In this document: one piece after another, positions 36,814 through 44,851 of the stretch
Layout of the letters: every line of letters begins with the position of its first letter
Numbering within the stretch: the first letter of the stretch is position 1
Assembly (NCBI GenBank): GCA_029265815.1
Contig: JAJUGU010000004.1
Coordinates: forward strand, 1-64,000
Direction: 5' to 3'
Length of the DNA stretch: 64,000 nucleotides
DNA from: Anaerolineaceae bacterium
GTDB lineage: Bacteria; Chloroflexota; Anaerolineae; Anaerolineales; Anaerolineaceae
Notes under the pieces: model-generated
The model's input: the letters and a program-made list of their open reading frames with translations, nothing else
Told to the model about the DNA's origin: nothing
Database searches by the model: none
Program-made: the position numbers and the translations under genes

Positions 36814-37323
36814 ATGGCTGAAAAAACTACAGATTTTCCTTCAAAAGTCAACCATTTTTTCGAAGGACTGATTGAAATTCTGGGTGAACAGAACGCCAAT
36901 CTGTTTCTGACTTCACGACAAGAAAGGCAGAGTGACCCACAAACTCGCGGCATTTTGATCAAGGCGGGCCGCGCAGGTTTTTACTACTGGTTGCGACAAA
37001 GCCTGGATGCTGTGGGGTGGAACGATCCGTTGTTTCGGCTGCGCCCGGTAAAAATGAAGATAGCTTCAGGGTTGAAAGACATTTGCCAGAATCTTGAAAG
37101 AGAAAGTGAACTGTCAATATCGCTTGAAGACTCACCAAAAATTTGGCAGCTCAACCTCAGTAATTCACCAAAATCTCTGCCCTGCAGCTACATCTGGGGA
37201 TTCGTACAGGAATACACCCGCTGGGCCGGCAATGGCAGATTCTACGAAGTGCGAGAAAAATCCTGCCAATTGAATGGAAACGATCAGTGTGAACTCGTGA
37301 TTAAGAAAGAACCACAGGATTGA
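36814..37323 (+). CDS. V4R-like small-molecule-sensing domain protein
   Basis: A 169-residue soluble protein. The last 50 residues, SYIWGFVQEYTRWAGNG then EKSCQLNGNDQCELVI, resemble the closing segment of V4R/heme-NO-type domains, where two Cys are separated by a GND-type turn. The N-terminal half (GILIKAGRAGFYYWLRQ) fits the helical start of the same fold. It lies 2 bp after the GTPase gene. A ligand sensor feeding the GTPase is a reasonable guess, no more. Confidence 0.55.
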   Translation: MAEKTTDFPSKVNHFFEGLIEILGEQNANLFLTSRQERQSDPQTRGILIKAGRAGFYYWLRQSLDAVGWNDPLFRLRPVKMKIASGLKDICQNLERESELSISLEDSPKIWQLNLSNSPKSLPCSYIWGFVQEYTRWAGNGRFYEVREKSCQLNGNDQCELVIKKEPQD

Positions 37324-37365
37324 TTCAATCCCTTTATTCCTCCCAATTTATGAAAGAATTAATGA

Positions 37366-37923
37366 ATGACTGAAGAAACTTTTATCTGTGTAGACGTAGA
37401 AACCGCCGGACCAAACCCCGGCCAGTATTCCATGCTTTCCATCGGAGCCTGCCCGGTGTTTGATACCGGAACGACCTTTTATATTGAACTTAAACCCGAC
37501 CGCGACGAATTTCAGCCCGAAGCCCTGGCTATCAGTGGTTTGAATATGGAAGAACTAAAGAAGAATGGAGAAGACCCCGCTGAAGCCCTTAGAAAATTTT
37601 CAGCCTGGATCAAGAAAGTAGTCCCTGAAGGGTCGCGTGCTGTATTTGTGGCACTGAATGCCCCTTTTGATTGGATGTTTGTAAACGATTACTTCCACCG
37701 CTACCTGGGTGAAAATCCTTTTGGTCATAGTGCCCTGGATATCAAAGCCTATTTCATGGGTCAGACCGGAGTGGACTGGTCTGAAACTTCAATGAAACAC
37801 CTTTCCAGCCATTTTCTTGAAGAACGACGCCTCACCCATAACGCGCTGCGTGACGCGCAAGACCAGGCAGAGATTTTTCAAATGATCCTTAAACAAAATC
37901 CAAGGTTTTCCCAGCAGGAATAA
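37366..37923 (+). CDS. DEDDh-family 3'-5' exonuclease
   Basis: A 185-residue protein of the RNase T/DnaQ superfamily: Exo I FICVDVETAG (D-x-E), Exo II VALNAPFDWMFV, and Exo III in HNALRDAQDQAEIF with the catalytic His and Asp. It is a stand-alone exonuclease domain without polymerase or UvrC-like parts, and would remove nucleotides from single-stranded DNA or RNA 3' ends. It starts 42 bp after the V4R gene. The specific substrate is not evident. Confidence 0.8.
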   Translation: MTEETFICVDVETAGPNPGQYSMLSIGACPVFDTGTTFYIELKPDRDEFQPEALAISGLNMEELKKNGEDPAEALRKFSAWIKKVVPEGSRAVFVALNAPFDWMFVNDYFHRYLGENPFGHSALDIKAYFMGQTGVDWSETSMKHLSSHFLEERRLTHNALRDAQDQAEIFQMILKQNPRFSQQE

Positions 37924-37939
37924 GTACAACAAAACCTTA

Positions 37940-37967
37940 TTGTTTTTGCTATACTGATTTCTATAAT
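37940..37967 (+). promoter_or_regulatory. Promoter before the putative nucleotidyltransferase
   Basis: TTGTTT (37940-37945) and TATAAT (37962-37967), spacer 16 bp, in the 77-bp gap before GTG 38001. The position suits initiation near 37975. Confidence 0.5.
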
Positions 37968-38000
37968 GTGTTTTTGACTCTTTGCATCAGGGAGGCAAAT

Positions 38001-39332
38001 GTGGCACAGAAGAAAGATGTACAGCAGGCAGACCTGGAACGCATCATGGAATCTGCCAGGCGTTTGGGCGTTGAAGTCGAAGAAGATGACGCGCTTCAAT
38101 GGCTTGCAAGCATGGCGGCTCACAAAGGAAGCGAACAAATCACAATGGATACGCGCAGCGGGGTGTTTGGTCATAACATCACCATGCTGGATTTCAGCGA
38201 CAGGGAACTCGAATATTTTCGCCGTGTGGGCAAAATTGTTGAGTTTGAAGATATCCCCGGTAAAGTGGAAACCGCGCTGGCGCTCTCTGGATCTTCCGCC
38301 CAATCGAAAATTCAGACCTATCCGGGCGATTGTGATTATTTTGAACGCATCAATATCATCGCCCCCACACGCGCAGAAGCCTGTAGCATCCTGGCTGAAA
38401 TCATGCGCAAGAAAGCCCTCGACGCACTTCAGGGTCCAACCTATCAGTTGATCGAGGTCAAATTCGGATCACATCCGAAAGACATCGTTATCGGCAATCG
38501 TGAATATCGAGCTGGTTCGCCCATCTCCTGGAAGCCCGATCAGATCAAAGCCGGTAAGATCGAAGGGTTTACGAAGGATGGCGCACAGATTAGTGTCAGC
38601 TGGGATGAAGTAAAAAACGATCCTGGCTGGTGTAAATTAGATTGGGTGGTTGCAGATCCGATCCGCCGACAACTGGCCAATGCGAGCAACATGCTGGATG
38701 TTACCTGGGAAGCACCGAATGGAGAGATCACCCCATTGGATGGCTATCTTGATCCCTATTTTCAAGAAGTTTATCTAGAAGCCGCTTCAGTACCAATCTT
38801 CTCCAAACTTGCACAACACGTGTCAGCCAATGCGCTGGATGAATATGTGGCAGCGCTCGAAAGGGAAGTTTATAAATACCTGACCAAAGACCTGAATTAT
38901 GGCAAGGTAGCGAAGCGTATGTACAATATTTTCCGCCTGACAGGCAGGTATGAAGAAGCTGCATTCTTGCGCGAACTTTTCGACGAACCATCCACAATCC
39001 TGTATCAGATCTGGTCACTGATCCGCACTATTGACGACGCCTATATCCCGGGTTCATCTATTACCCACGAGCAGATGGTAGCTTCAGCTGACAATCTCAT
39101 CATCGAGGTTATCCGCGTGCTCGAAGGCGATGAAGAAACAGAAATCGTTAAGCACCTTTTGAAATTGCGTGATGCGCTATCACAGCCTGAAGCCCATGAA
39201 ATGCTCACCACAGAAGCCGAAGCCGCACGGGATATGGTGATCAATATTGTTAATAACTTCTTTTACGATAAATTGACCGCCATGCCCACCATCAAAGCCT
39301 ACATGGAAAATATGCAGTCAGGAAATCATTAA
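38001..39332 (+). CDS. Putative nucleotidyltransferase-fold protein of unknown function
   Basis: A 443-residue protein starting at GTG 38001, 5 nt after GGGAGG. I do not recognise a named family. Residues 97-112 read GSSAQSKIQTYPGDCD, and IEVKFG follows at 151-156; this spacing resembles the polymerase-beta nucleotidyltransferase signature (G-S, then D-x-D, then a third acid), as in poly(A)-polymerase-like proteins. The C-terminal 200 residues are helical (LEREVYKYLTKDLNYGKVAKRMYNIFRL). The next gene encodes a 2H phosphoesterase, so RNA-end processing would be a consistent but unproven role. Confidence 0.45.
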   Translation: MAQKKDVQQADLERIMESARRLGVEVEEDDALQWLASMAAHKGSEQITMDTRSGVFGHNITMLDFSDRELEYFRRVGKIVEFEDIPGKVETALALSGSSAQSKIQTYPGDCDYFERINIIAPTRAEACSILAEIMRKKALDALQGPTYQLIEVKFGSHPKDIVIGNREYRAGSPISWKPDQIKAGKIEGFTKDGAQISVSWDEVKNDPGWCKLDWVVADPIRRQLANASNMLDVTWEAPNGEITPLDGYLDPYFQEVYLEAASVPIFSKLAQHVSANALDEYVAALEREVYKYLTKDLNYGKVAKRMYNIFRLTGRYEEAAFLRELFDEPSTILYQIWSLIRTIDDAYIPGSSITHEQMVASADNLIIEVIRVLEGDEETEIVKHLLKLRDALSQPEAHEMLTTEAEAARDMVINIVNNFFYDKLTAMPTIKAYMENMQSGNH

Positions 39333-39364
39333 GGGTTGAACTTCACCATCGAGGATGGCTGAAG

Positions 39365-39928
39365 ATGGAAAAAATGGTCAATCATAACCGGAGTTTCCCC
39401 GAAGGACTTGCAGTTGAATTTTATTTCGACCAGGAAACCGAAGAAAAGGTTTTTGCTTTTCGCGAAGCTCTTTACAGGCAGGGAATCAGCCGAATCCAAG
39501 GACTGTTGAATGACAAGCCGCACATCAGCCTGGGGGTTCTCCCCAAGAACAACAGTGAAAAATTGATCAAACTGACTGAGGAATTTTCGCAATCCATTGA
39601 CAGTTTCCAAATCCAATTGAATGCGGTGGGGGTATTCCCAACACCTGAGAACGTGTTTTTCCTCATTCCCATCCCAAATCGCAAGTTGTTATCTATTCAT
39701 GCCAGGTTCCATAGATTGTTAAAGAAAGAGAGACTGCCAGTATCCGATTATTACCTTCCAGGTAAATGGGTACCGCATTGCACACTCGAGTTTAATTTGC
39801 CAGACGAGGATCTGAGCCGGGCAATTTTGCTGAGTAAAGCACAATTCAAGCCAATAACAGGTACAATCAAACAAATCGGTGTCGTGGCGTTCAGACCTAT
39901 TGAATACCTGGCACACTTTGACTTATAG
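39365..39928 (+). CDS. 2'-5' RNA ligase-like 2H phosphoesterase
   Basis: A 187-residue protein with the two His-x-Ser/Thr motifs of the 2H superfamily: KPHISLG near residue 52 and VPHCTLEF near residue 141, the expected distance apart. Members hydrolyse or form 2'-5' or cyclic phosphodiester bonds in RNA or nucleotides. It begins 32 bp after the putative nucleotidyltransferase and probably shares its transcript. ATG 39374 is an alternative start. Confidence 0.8.
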   Translation: MEKMVNHNRSFPEGLAVEFYFDQETEEKVFAFREALYRQGISRIQGLLNDKPHISLGVLPKNNSEKLIKLTEEFSQSIDSFQIQLNAVGVFPTPENVFFLIPIPNRKLLSIHARFHRLLKKERLPVSDYYLPGKWVPHCTLEFNLPDEDLSRAILLSKAQFKPITGTIKQIGVVAFRPIEYLAHFDL

Positions 39929-39941
39929 GACAAATTTACAA

Positions 39942-40388
39942 ATGACAGATTCCCCTTTTACACCCTCGGATGAACAGATTAATGACGCACTCAATCGCTC
40001 TCGCAACCGGGCCGAGGAATATCTGCATGATGCAGAGAAATCAAGACTATTACTGGAAGAAGCGGTAAAAAAAGCCAACCAGCATAAAGATACCCGTATT
40101 CCGCAAACTGATTTCTGGTCGCATCTTAAAGCATTTTTCAGATTGCTAAAATCTTATACCACGCATCGATACACGGTTATCCCTTGGGGATCGATCGTGA
40201 TGATCACGGGAGCCATTATTTACTTCGTTACCCCCATCGATCTGATTCTGGATTGGATACCATTGCTGGGTTTCATTGATGACGCCGCTGTGGTTGTTTT
40301 TGTGATTCGTCAAATCCGTTCTGACCTGGATAAATTCCTTGAATGGGAAGCAAACCAGGACGCATCAAAACAGATTATTGATTTGTAA
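39942..40388 (+). CDS. DUF1232 (YkvA-like) small membrane protein
   Basis: A 148-residue protein. The C-terminal part contains one or two hydrophobic segments and the DUF1232 hallmark YFVTPIDLILDWIPLLGFIDDAAVV. The N-terminal 60 residues are charged and helical. ATG 39942 is chosen because the longer frame from 39879 overlaps the phosphoesterase. DUF1232 proteins are widespread and of unknown function; they are thought to be membrane associated. Confidence 0.78.
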   Translation: MTDSPFTPSDEQINDALNRSRNRAEEYLHDAEKSRLLLEEAVKKANQHKDTRIPQTDFWSHLKAFFRLLKSYTTHRYTVIPWGSIVMITGAIIYFVTPIDLILDWIPLLGFIDDAAVVVFVIRQIRSDLDKFLEWEANQDASKQIIDL

Positions 40389-40461
40389 ACAGAGAGCACT
40401 TCTAAAGGCTCGAATCTTCTTTCTAGGATGGTTTTCTTAAACAGATCTTGTGGAGGAGATG

Positions 40462-40842
40462 ATGAAAAAACGAATTCTGGCAATCCCAATCATCATTGTG
40501 ACCTTAGTTTTCTCGCTGACAGCATGCGGCGTAGTTAACGACCTCAAGGCTGTCGGTGATACAGGGAAGGCATTCATGTCTGCGCTGGAAACGGGTGACA
40601 ACGCAACCTCATGGTCTCTACTGGCTCCCAACATTCAGGACGAGGTCGGCAGCGAATCAGCCTGGGCAGAATGGACCAGCATCCGCAACTTCCCAAAATG
40701 GTCATTCTATAATACTGAGGTCAATGGCAATTCCGCTCAGATGGATGGCACTGCGGAACTGGATAATTATGAATATGCGGTTACGTTGATATTTGAAAAG
40801 ATAGACGAGGTCTGGCTGATAACGGGTATCAACTTCGAATAA
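40462..40842 (+). CDS. Small lipoprotein, NTF2-like/DUF4878-style
   Basis: A 126-residue predicted lipoprotein. The signal peptide MKKRILAIPIIIVTLVFS is followed by the lipobox LTAC. The mature part (FMSALETGDNATSWSLLAP, then WSFYNTEVNGNSAQMDGTAEL and VWLITGINF) resembles the cystatin/NTF2-like DUF4878 fold of secreted proteins. ATG 40462 is preferred, 5 nt after GGAGG. It would be anchored on the outer face of the cell membrane. The function is unknown. Confidence 0.7.
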   Translation: MKKRILAIPIIIVTLVFSLTACGVVNDLKAVGDTGKAFMSALETGDNATSWSLLAPNIQDEVGSESAWAEWTSIRNFPKWSFYNTEVNGNSAQMDGTAELDNYEYAVTLIFEKIDEVWLITGINFE

Positions 40843-40882
40843 ACTCGAAAAGATCCACTGTAACCACATAAGGTCTTAGAGG

Positions 40883-40906
40883 GGAGGTAGTATCCTCCAC
40901 CTTTTA
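40883..40906 (+). terminator. Weak hairpin, possible terminator
   Basis: GGAGG (40883-40887) and CCTCC (40894-40898) form a 5-bp stem with a 6-base loop, followed by a short T run. It lies after the lipoprotein stop and just before the next gene. Confidence 0.35.
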
Positions 40907-40922
40907 TGCACAAATCGGAGTT

Positions 40923-41615
40923 ATGATATCCAGAGTTGGTTTTTTTCAGGTTATTCGCGGAATACTTTATTTCTTTGGCATTCCCGCCATTCTACTGCTG
41001 GCCAGCGGAGATATCCAATGGTGGCAGGCATGGGTATATATCGGATTTTCATATCTGGCTGTCATTATCAGCCGCATCCTGGTTGCCCGGAAAAATCCTG
41101 ATCTGCTCGCAGAAAGGGCAGAAAGTTCCAAAAAGCAGGGTACCAAACCATGGGATAAGCTGCTATTGCCACTATCCGCTTTATGGATACCCATCCTTTA
41201 CTTCATCACCGCCGGCCTTGATAGACGCTGGCAGTGGTCACCGGTAATTCCCCTCTGGATTACACTGACTGCCTTGATCATCGGACTCGCCGGGTTTGCG
41301 TTTTCTACCTGGGCAATGGTGGAAAACAAGTTTTTTTCAGCCGTAGTGCGCATCCAACAGGATCGCGGCCACAAGGTGGTAGAGAGTGGACCTTACCGAT
41401 TGGTACGTCATCCTGGCTACGCTGGCGGGCTGCTTGCTGCTCTGATGTTCCCTTTGATCACTAACTCGTTATGGGCGTTCATACCGGTCTCCCTGAATAT
41501 CGTAGTTCTGATCATGCGCACAGATCTTGAAGATAAGACCTTGGTTGCTGAACTTCCCGGCTATCGAGAATACACCGAGAAAACCCGTTACCGGCTGCTG
41601 CCAGGGGTCTGGTAG
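40923..41615 (+). CDS. Isoprenylcysteine carboxyl methyltransferase-family membrane protein
   Basis: A 230-residue membrane protein with about five hydrophobic segments. The C-terminus has the ICMT/PEMT-like SAM-binding pattern: ESGPYRLVRHPGYAGGLL, then DLEDKTLVAELPGYREYTEKTRYRLLPGVW. Bacterial members methylate unknown membrane substrates. It is preceded by a weak hairpin, and the true ribosome site (GGAG) is about 5 nt upstream of the ATG. Confidence 0.78.
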   Translation: MISRVGFFQVIRGILYFFGIPAILLLASGDIQWWQAWVYIGFSYLAVIISRILVARKNPDLLAERAESSKKQGTKPWDKLLLPLSALWIPILYFITAGLDRRWQWSPVIPLWITLTALIIGLAGFAFSTWAMVENKFFSAVVRIQQDRGHKVVESGPYRLVRHPGYAGGLLAALMFPLITNSLWAFIPVSLNIVVLIMRTDLEDKTLVAELPGYREYTEKTRYRLLPGVW

Positions 41616-41686
41616 AACCTATTTTTCTGCCTTTTCTCGTTAATACATAAGTTATCCAACCCAATCAAGGAATGAAGAGGTGATCA

Positions 41687-42349
41687 ATGATCGACCACAG
41701 CCAGAAATGTCCATCTTGCGGTGCAGAAATACGAGAAAATGATCAATTATGCGCGAAATGCGGTCACATTGTTACACGAGATCCCTCCACGATCGTCCCT
41801 CCCCCCATCCCAATCCCCCCACTCCCCGGTTCAATCCCAGCGAAAAATGTTCCGCCGCCGATTCCCAATATACAGATTCCACCAACACCCCCAGCCAGTC
41901 AAGAAAGAGCGATCTGTGTCGTGGGCAAGGTCAGCCTCAAAACCGGTGTGTTCTCGTCCGACCTTTACCACATGGTCATCACCGAAAAACGCCTGATCTT
42001 TGCCAGACAGACCAAAGAGATGCAGACAGCAGATGCTCAACGTGCCCGCGAAAAAGCAAAACAGCAGGGAAAGAATCTGCTTGGTCAAATCGGAGCCCAG
42101 ATATCCACGGGGTCCGGCGAGAAATACCTGGTAATGGCTCCTGATTTGATCTTAAGTGAAAACCCGCAGAACTTCGCCATCCCCCTGGATGAGGTAATAC
42201 GGATCAACACCTACCATGCAGGTTTTGACGACAATTCACCAGACACAATGGAAGTAATCACCCCGTTGGGTAATTGGAAATTTCAGATCGCGAACTACTA
42301 TAAAGTGCAGCAGCAATTGAAAGAGGTATTAGGCTCAAAGGTGCGTTGA
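41687..42349 (+). CDS. Zinc-ribbon protein with proline-rich linker
   Basis: A 220-residue protein. Residues 8-26 form a double zinc ribbon (CPSC ... CAKCG); residues about 34-72 are a proline/isoleucine-rich linker (PPPIPIPPLPGS); residues about 75-215 form a beta-rich domain with VVGKVSLKTG and VITEKRLIFARQTK, resembling PH-like/bPH or GRAM-type domains. GAGGTGATCA precedes ATG 41687. It is likely cytoplasmic. The function is unknown. Confidence 0.65.
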   Translation: MIDHSQKCPSCGAEIRENDQLCAKCGHIVTRDPSTIVPPPIPIPPLPGSIPAKNVPPPIPNIQIPPTPPASQERAICVVGKVSLKTGVFSSDLYHMVITEKRLIFARQTKEMQTADAQRAREKAKQQGKNLLGQIGAQISTGSGEKYLVMAPDLILSENPQNFAIPLDEVIRINTYHAGFDDNSPDTMEVITPLGNWKFQIANYYKVQQQLKEVLGSKVR

Positions 42350-42372
42350 ACCCGGTTTCTCGAAGGTTGATA

Positions 42373-42885
42373 ATGACTTCATCCATGAAAATGAAAAGGG
42401 ATTGGGAGCGTTCTACCAGGGTGTGCGATTACGCACAACTGCGACCCCAGTTAAAGCAGGCAATAGATACCGCTGTGGCTGAAATGGCTGAATCTATGGA
42501 ATTTGTCTTTTGCATCGAAACCACTTCTGCCAGAGTCAAACCCGGGGGTATTTTCAGTAGCAGGAGAAGATCACTGATTCACGCGGTCGTCCTGACTCCA
42601 CATTGGCTGATCCAGGCCATCGACCCCGAAGATGGAAAAACAAATCCTCTGGTAGTTTTCAATAATTATGAAAAAATGGAAATCAGGGATGATACGGTGA
42701 ATGAATTAAAAAAGCACGGCATCGAAGATTACGGCATCGATATCCTTTCGCAAACCAGCCGTGATAGAGCAATCGGTAGTTATTTTATCGGTCTGGAACA
42801 TAACGCCGCTGCAAGGCAATTCCTCGTTACCCTCAGGTTATTCATCCGATCTGCTAATTTGCCGCCAAGAATCAGTAGAGAATAA
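42373..42885 (+). CDS. Hypothetical protein, PH-like
   Basis: A 170-residue protein with no recognised family. It has no signal peptide or membrane segment. VVLTPHWLIQAIDPEDGKTNPLVVF and the preceding IFSSRRRSLIHA suggest a small beta-rich domain that may resemble the one in the gene upstream. ATG 42373 (AAGG 6 nt before) is preferred to a TTG overlapping the previous stop. It is probably co-transcribed with the zinc-ribbon gene and ends at a strong terminator. Confidence 0.6.
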   Translation: MTSSMKMKRDWERSTRVCDYAQLRPQLKQAIDTAVAEMAESMEFVFCIETTSARVKPGGIFSSRRRSLIHAVVLTPHWLIQAIDPEDGKTNPLVVFNNYEKMEIRDDTVNELKKHGIEDYGIDILSQTSRDRAIGSYFIGLEHNAAARQFLVTLRLFIRSANLPPRISRE

Positions 42886-42896
42886 ATTTTCAAAAA

Positions 42897-42942
42897 CCAA
42901 AAGGCCACAGTATCCATGCAACAAGATACCGTGGCCTTTTTT
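42897..42942. terminator. Strong bidirectional rho-independent terminator
   Basis: AAGGCCAC (42901-42908) plus GTATC (42910-42914) pair with GATAC (42925-42929) plus GTGGCC (42931-42936), leaving a 10-base loop, flanked by A-rich sequence on the left and six T on the right. It separates the convergent hypothetical gene and the ABC exporter gene. Confidence 0.9.
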
Positions 42943-42952
42943 ATTTCAGAGG

Positions 42953-44851
42953 CTAATAAAGATCAGCCTCTTCAAACTGACTGTTGTAAAGGTTGGCATA
43001 AAAGCCGCCCTTCGCCAGCAATTCCTCATGGCTGCCTTGCTCCACGATATCGCCATTGTTCATGACCAGAATGCGATCTGCATTGCGAATGGTAGAGAGG
43101 CGGTGAGCAATAATAAACGAAGTGCGGTTGCGCATCAGCGAATCCATGGCTTTCTGGATCAGCACCTCGGTACGGGTATCTACTGAAGAAGTGGCCTCGT
43201 CAAGGATGAGAATCTTAGGGTCAGAGAGTACCGCCCTGGCGATGGTGAGCAGCTGCTTCTGCCCCTGCGAAATATTTGAAGTCTCCTCATCTAATACCAT
43301 GTTGTATCCATCAGGCAGCGTGCGGATGAAATGGTCGACGTTGGCAGTTTTAGCAGCGCGGATGACATCTTCATCAGATGCGTTCAGGTTGCCATAGCGG
43401 ATGTTCTCCATGATGCTGGCGTTGTAGAGCCAGGCATCCTGCAGCACCATGCCAAATTTATCACGCAATCCTTCGCGGGTGAATTCGCAAATGTCATGCC
43501 CATCGACCAGAATCGCTCCGCCCTGGATATCATAAAAACGCATCAACAGCTTGACCATCGTGGTCTTGCCGGCACCGGTCGGCCCAACAATCGCGATCTT
43601 TTGCCCCGGCTGGATATCGGCGGAAAAATCTTTGATGATGGTCTTTTCAGGAAGGTATCCAAAACGCACATGCCTGAACTCGACATGCCCGCTCACGGTG
43701 GTGGGCAGCAGCGGGTTGGGGGTTTCAGGCAGTTCTTCTTCTTCCTGGAGAAACTCGAAGACACGCTCTGCCGCGGCAGCGGTCTGCTGCAGCGTATTGG
43801 AGATGTTGGCAATCTGCGTGATCGGCTGGGTGAATGAACGAATATACTGGATGAATGCCTGAATGTCGCCCACGGTGATCATCCCGCGGAATGCCAACCA
43901 GCCGCCCAGGATCGCAGAGGCCACGTATCCGAGGTTGCCAATGAAGTTCATGACCGGCATCATCAATCCCGATAGGAATTGAGATTTCCAGGCTGATCCG
44001 TAGAGCGTGTTGTTCAGTTTATTAAATTCCTCCACACTCCTTTTTTCACCGTTGAAAGCCTTCATCACGATGTGCCCGCTGAACATCTCTTCAACGTGCC
44101 CGTTGACATGCCCCAGGTAATCTTGCTGCTGTTTGAAATACTTTTGCGAGCGCTTGACGATGAAGCGGATGAAGATGGTGGAAAGCGGCAGAATAATGAG
44201 CGTGATCAGGGTCATGATCCAGCTGATGGAAAGCATCATCACCAGCACCCCCAGCATCGTAATCACCGAGCTGATGATCTGGGTCATACTCTGATTGAGC
44301 GTCTGGCTCACGGTATCTACATCGTTAGTAACCCGTGAAAGCACTTCACCCTGGTTTGTGGTATCAAAATAGCGCAGCGGCAGGCGGTTGATCTTTTCGG
44401 AGATCTCCTTCCGGAATCCGTAAGTCACCTTCATTGAGACATTGTTCAAGATCCACCCCTGAATGAGACTGAACCCGGCCGAAACGATATACAACCCGCC
44501 AACGAGAAGCAGAATGTTCCCGATGCCGACAAAATCGAACCCGCTTCCCGTGCCAGAAATCTGGGCCATCACGCCCTCAAATAGTTTTGTGGTTGCCTTT
44601 CCAAGGATCTTGGGACCAACAATAGTAAAAATCGTCGCAGCAACCGCAAAAATCACCACAATGATAAATGACCATTTATAAGGGGCCAGGTAACGCAGCA
44701 GCTTTGACATCGTCCCTTTAAAATCGTGGGCTTTTTCTCCACCGCGCAGCATTCCCGGAGGCCCACCCATCGGTCCTCCGCCGGGTCTTACTGGCGGCTG
44801 GATCGGAGATCCAGCACGAGGTTGAAATTGAGAGGATCCTGCGTGTGTCAT
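42953..44851 (-). CDS. Multidrug-type ABC exporter half-transporter, second subunit
   Basis: A 632-residue type IV ABC exporter: an N-terminal Gly/Pro-rich cytoplasmic tail, six membrane segments, then a nucleotide-binding domain with GPTGAGKTT, signature ISQGQKQLLTIARA and Walker B ILILDEATSSVD with the catalytic Glu. It overlaps the upstream exporter gene by 4 bp (ATGA), and the two proteins should form a heterodimer of the TmrAB/BmrCD type. It is the last gene of the MarR-controlled operon. The substrates are not predictable from sequence. Confidence 0.88.
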   Translation of the reverse strand: MTHAGSSQFQPRAGSPIQPPVRPGGGPMGGPPGMLRGGEKAHDFKGTMSKLLRYLAPYKWSFIIVVIFAVAATIFTIVGPKILGKATTKLFEGVMAQISGTGSGFDFVGIGNILLLVGGLYIVSAGFSLIQGWILNNVSMKVTYGFRKEISEKINRLPLRYFDTTNQGEVLSRVTNDVDTVSQTLNQSMTQIISSVITMLGVLVMMLSISWIMTLITLIILPLSTIFIRFIVKRSQKYFKQQQDYLGHVNGHVEEMFSGHIVMKAFNGEKRSVEEFNKLNNTLYGSAWKSQFLSGLMMPVMNFIGNLGYVASAILGGWLAFRGMITVGDIQAFIQYIRSFTQPITQIANISNTLQQTAAAAERVFEFLQEEEELPETPNPLLPTTVSGHVEFRHVRFGYLPEKTIIKDFSADIQPGQKIAIVGPTGAGKTTMVKLLMRFYDIQGGAILVDGHDICEFTREGLRDKFGMVLQDAWLYNASIMENIRYGNLNASDEDVIRAAKTANVDHFIRTLPDGYNMVLDEETSNISQGQKQLLTIARAVLSDPKILILDEATSSVDTRTEVLIQKAMDSLMRNRTSFIIAHRLSTIRNADRILVMNNGDIVEQGSHEELLAKGGFYANLYNSQFEEADLY

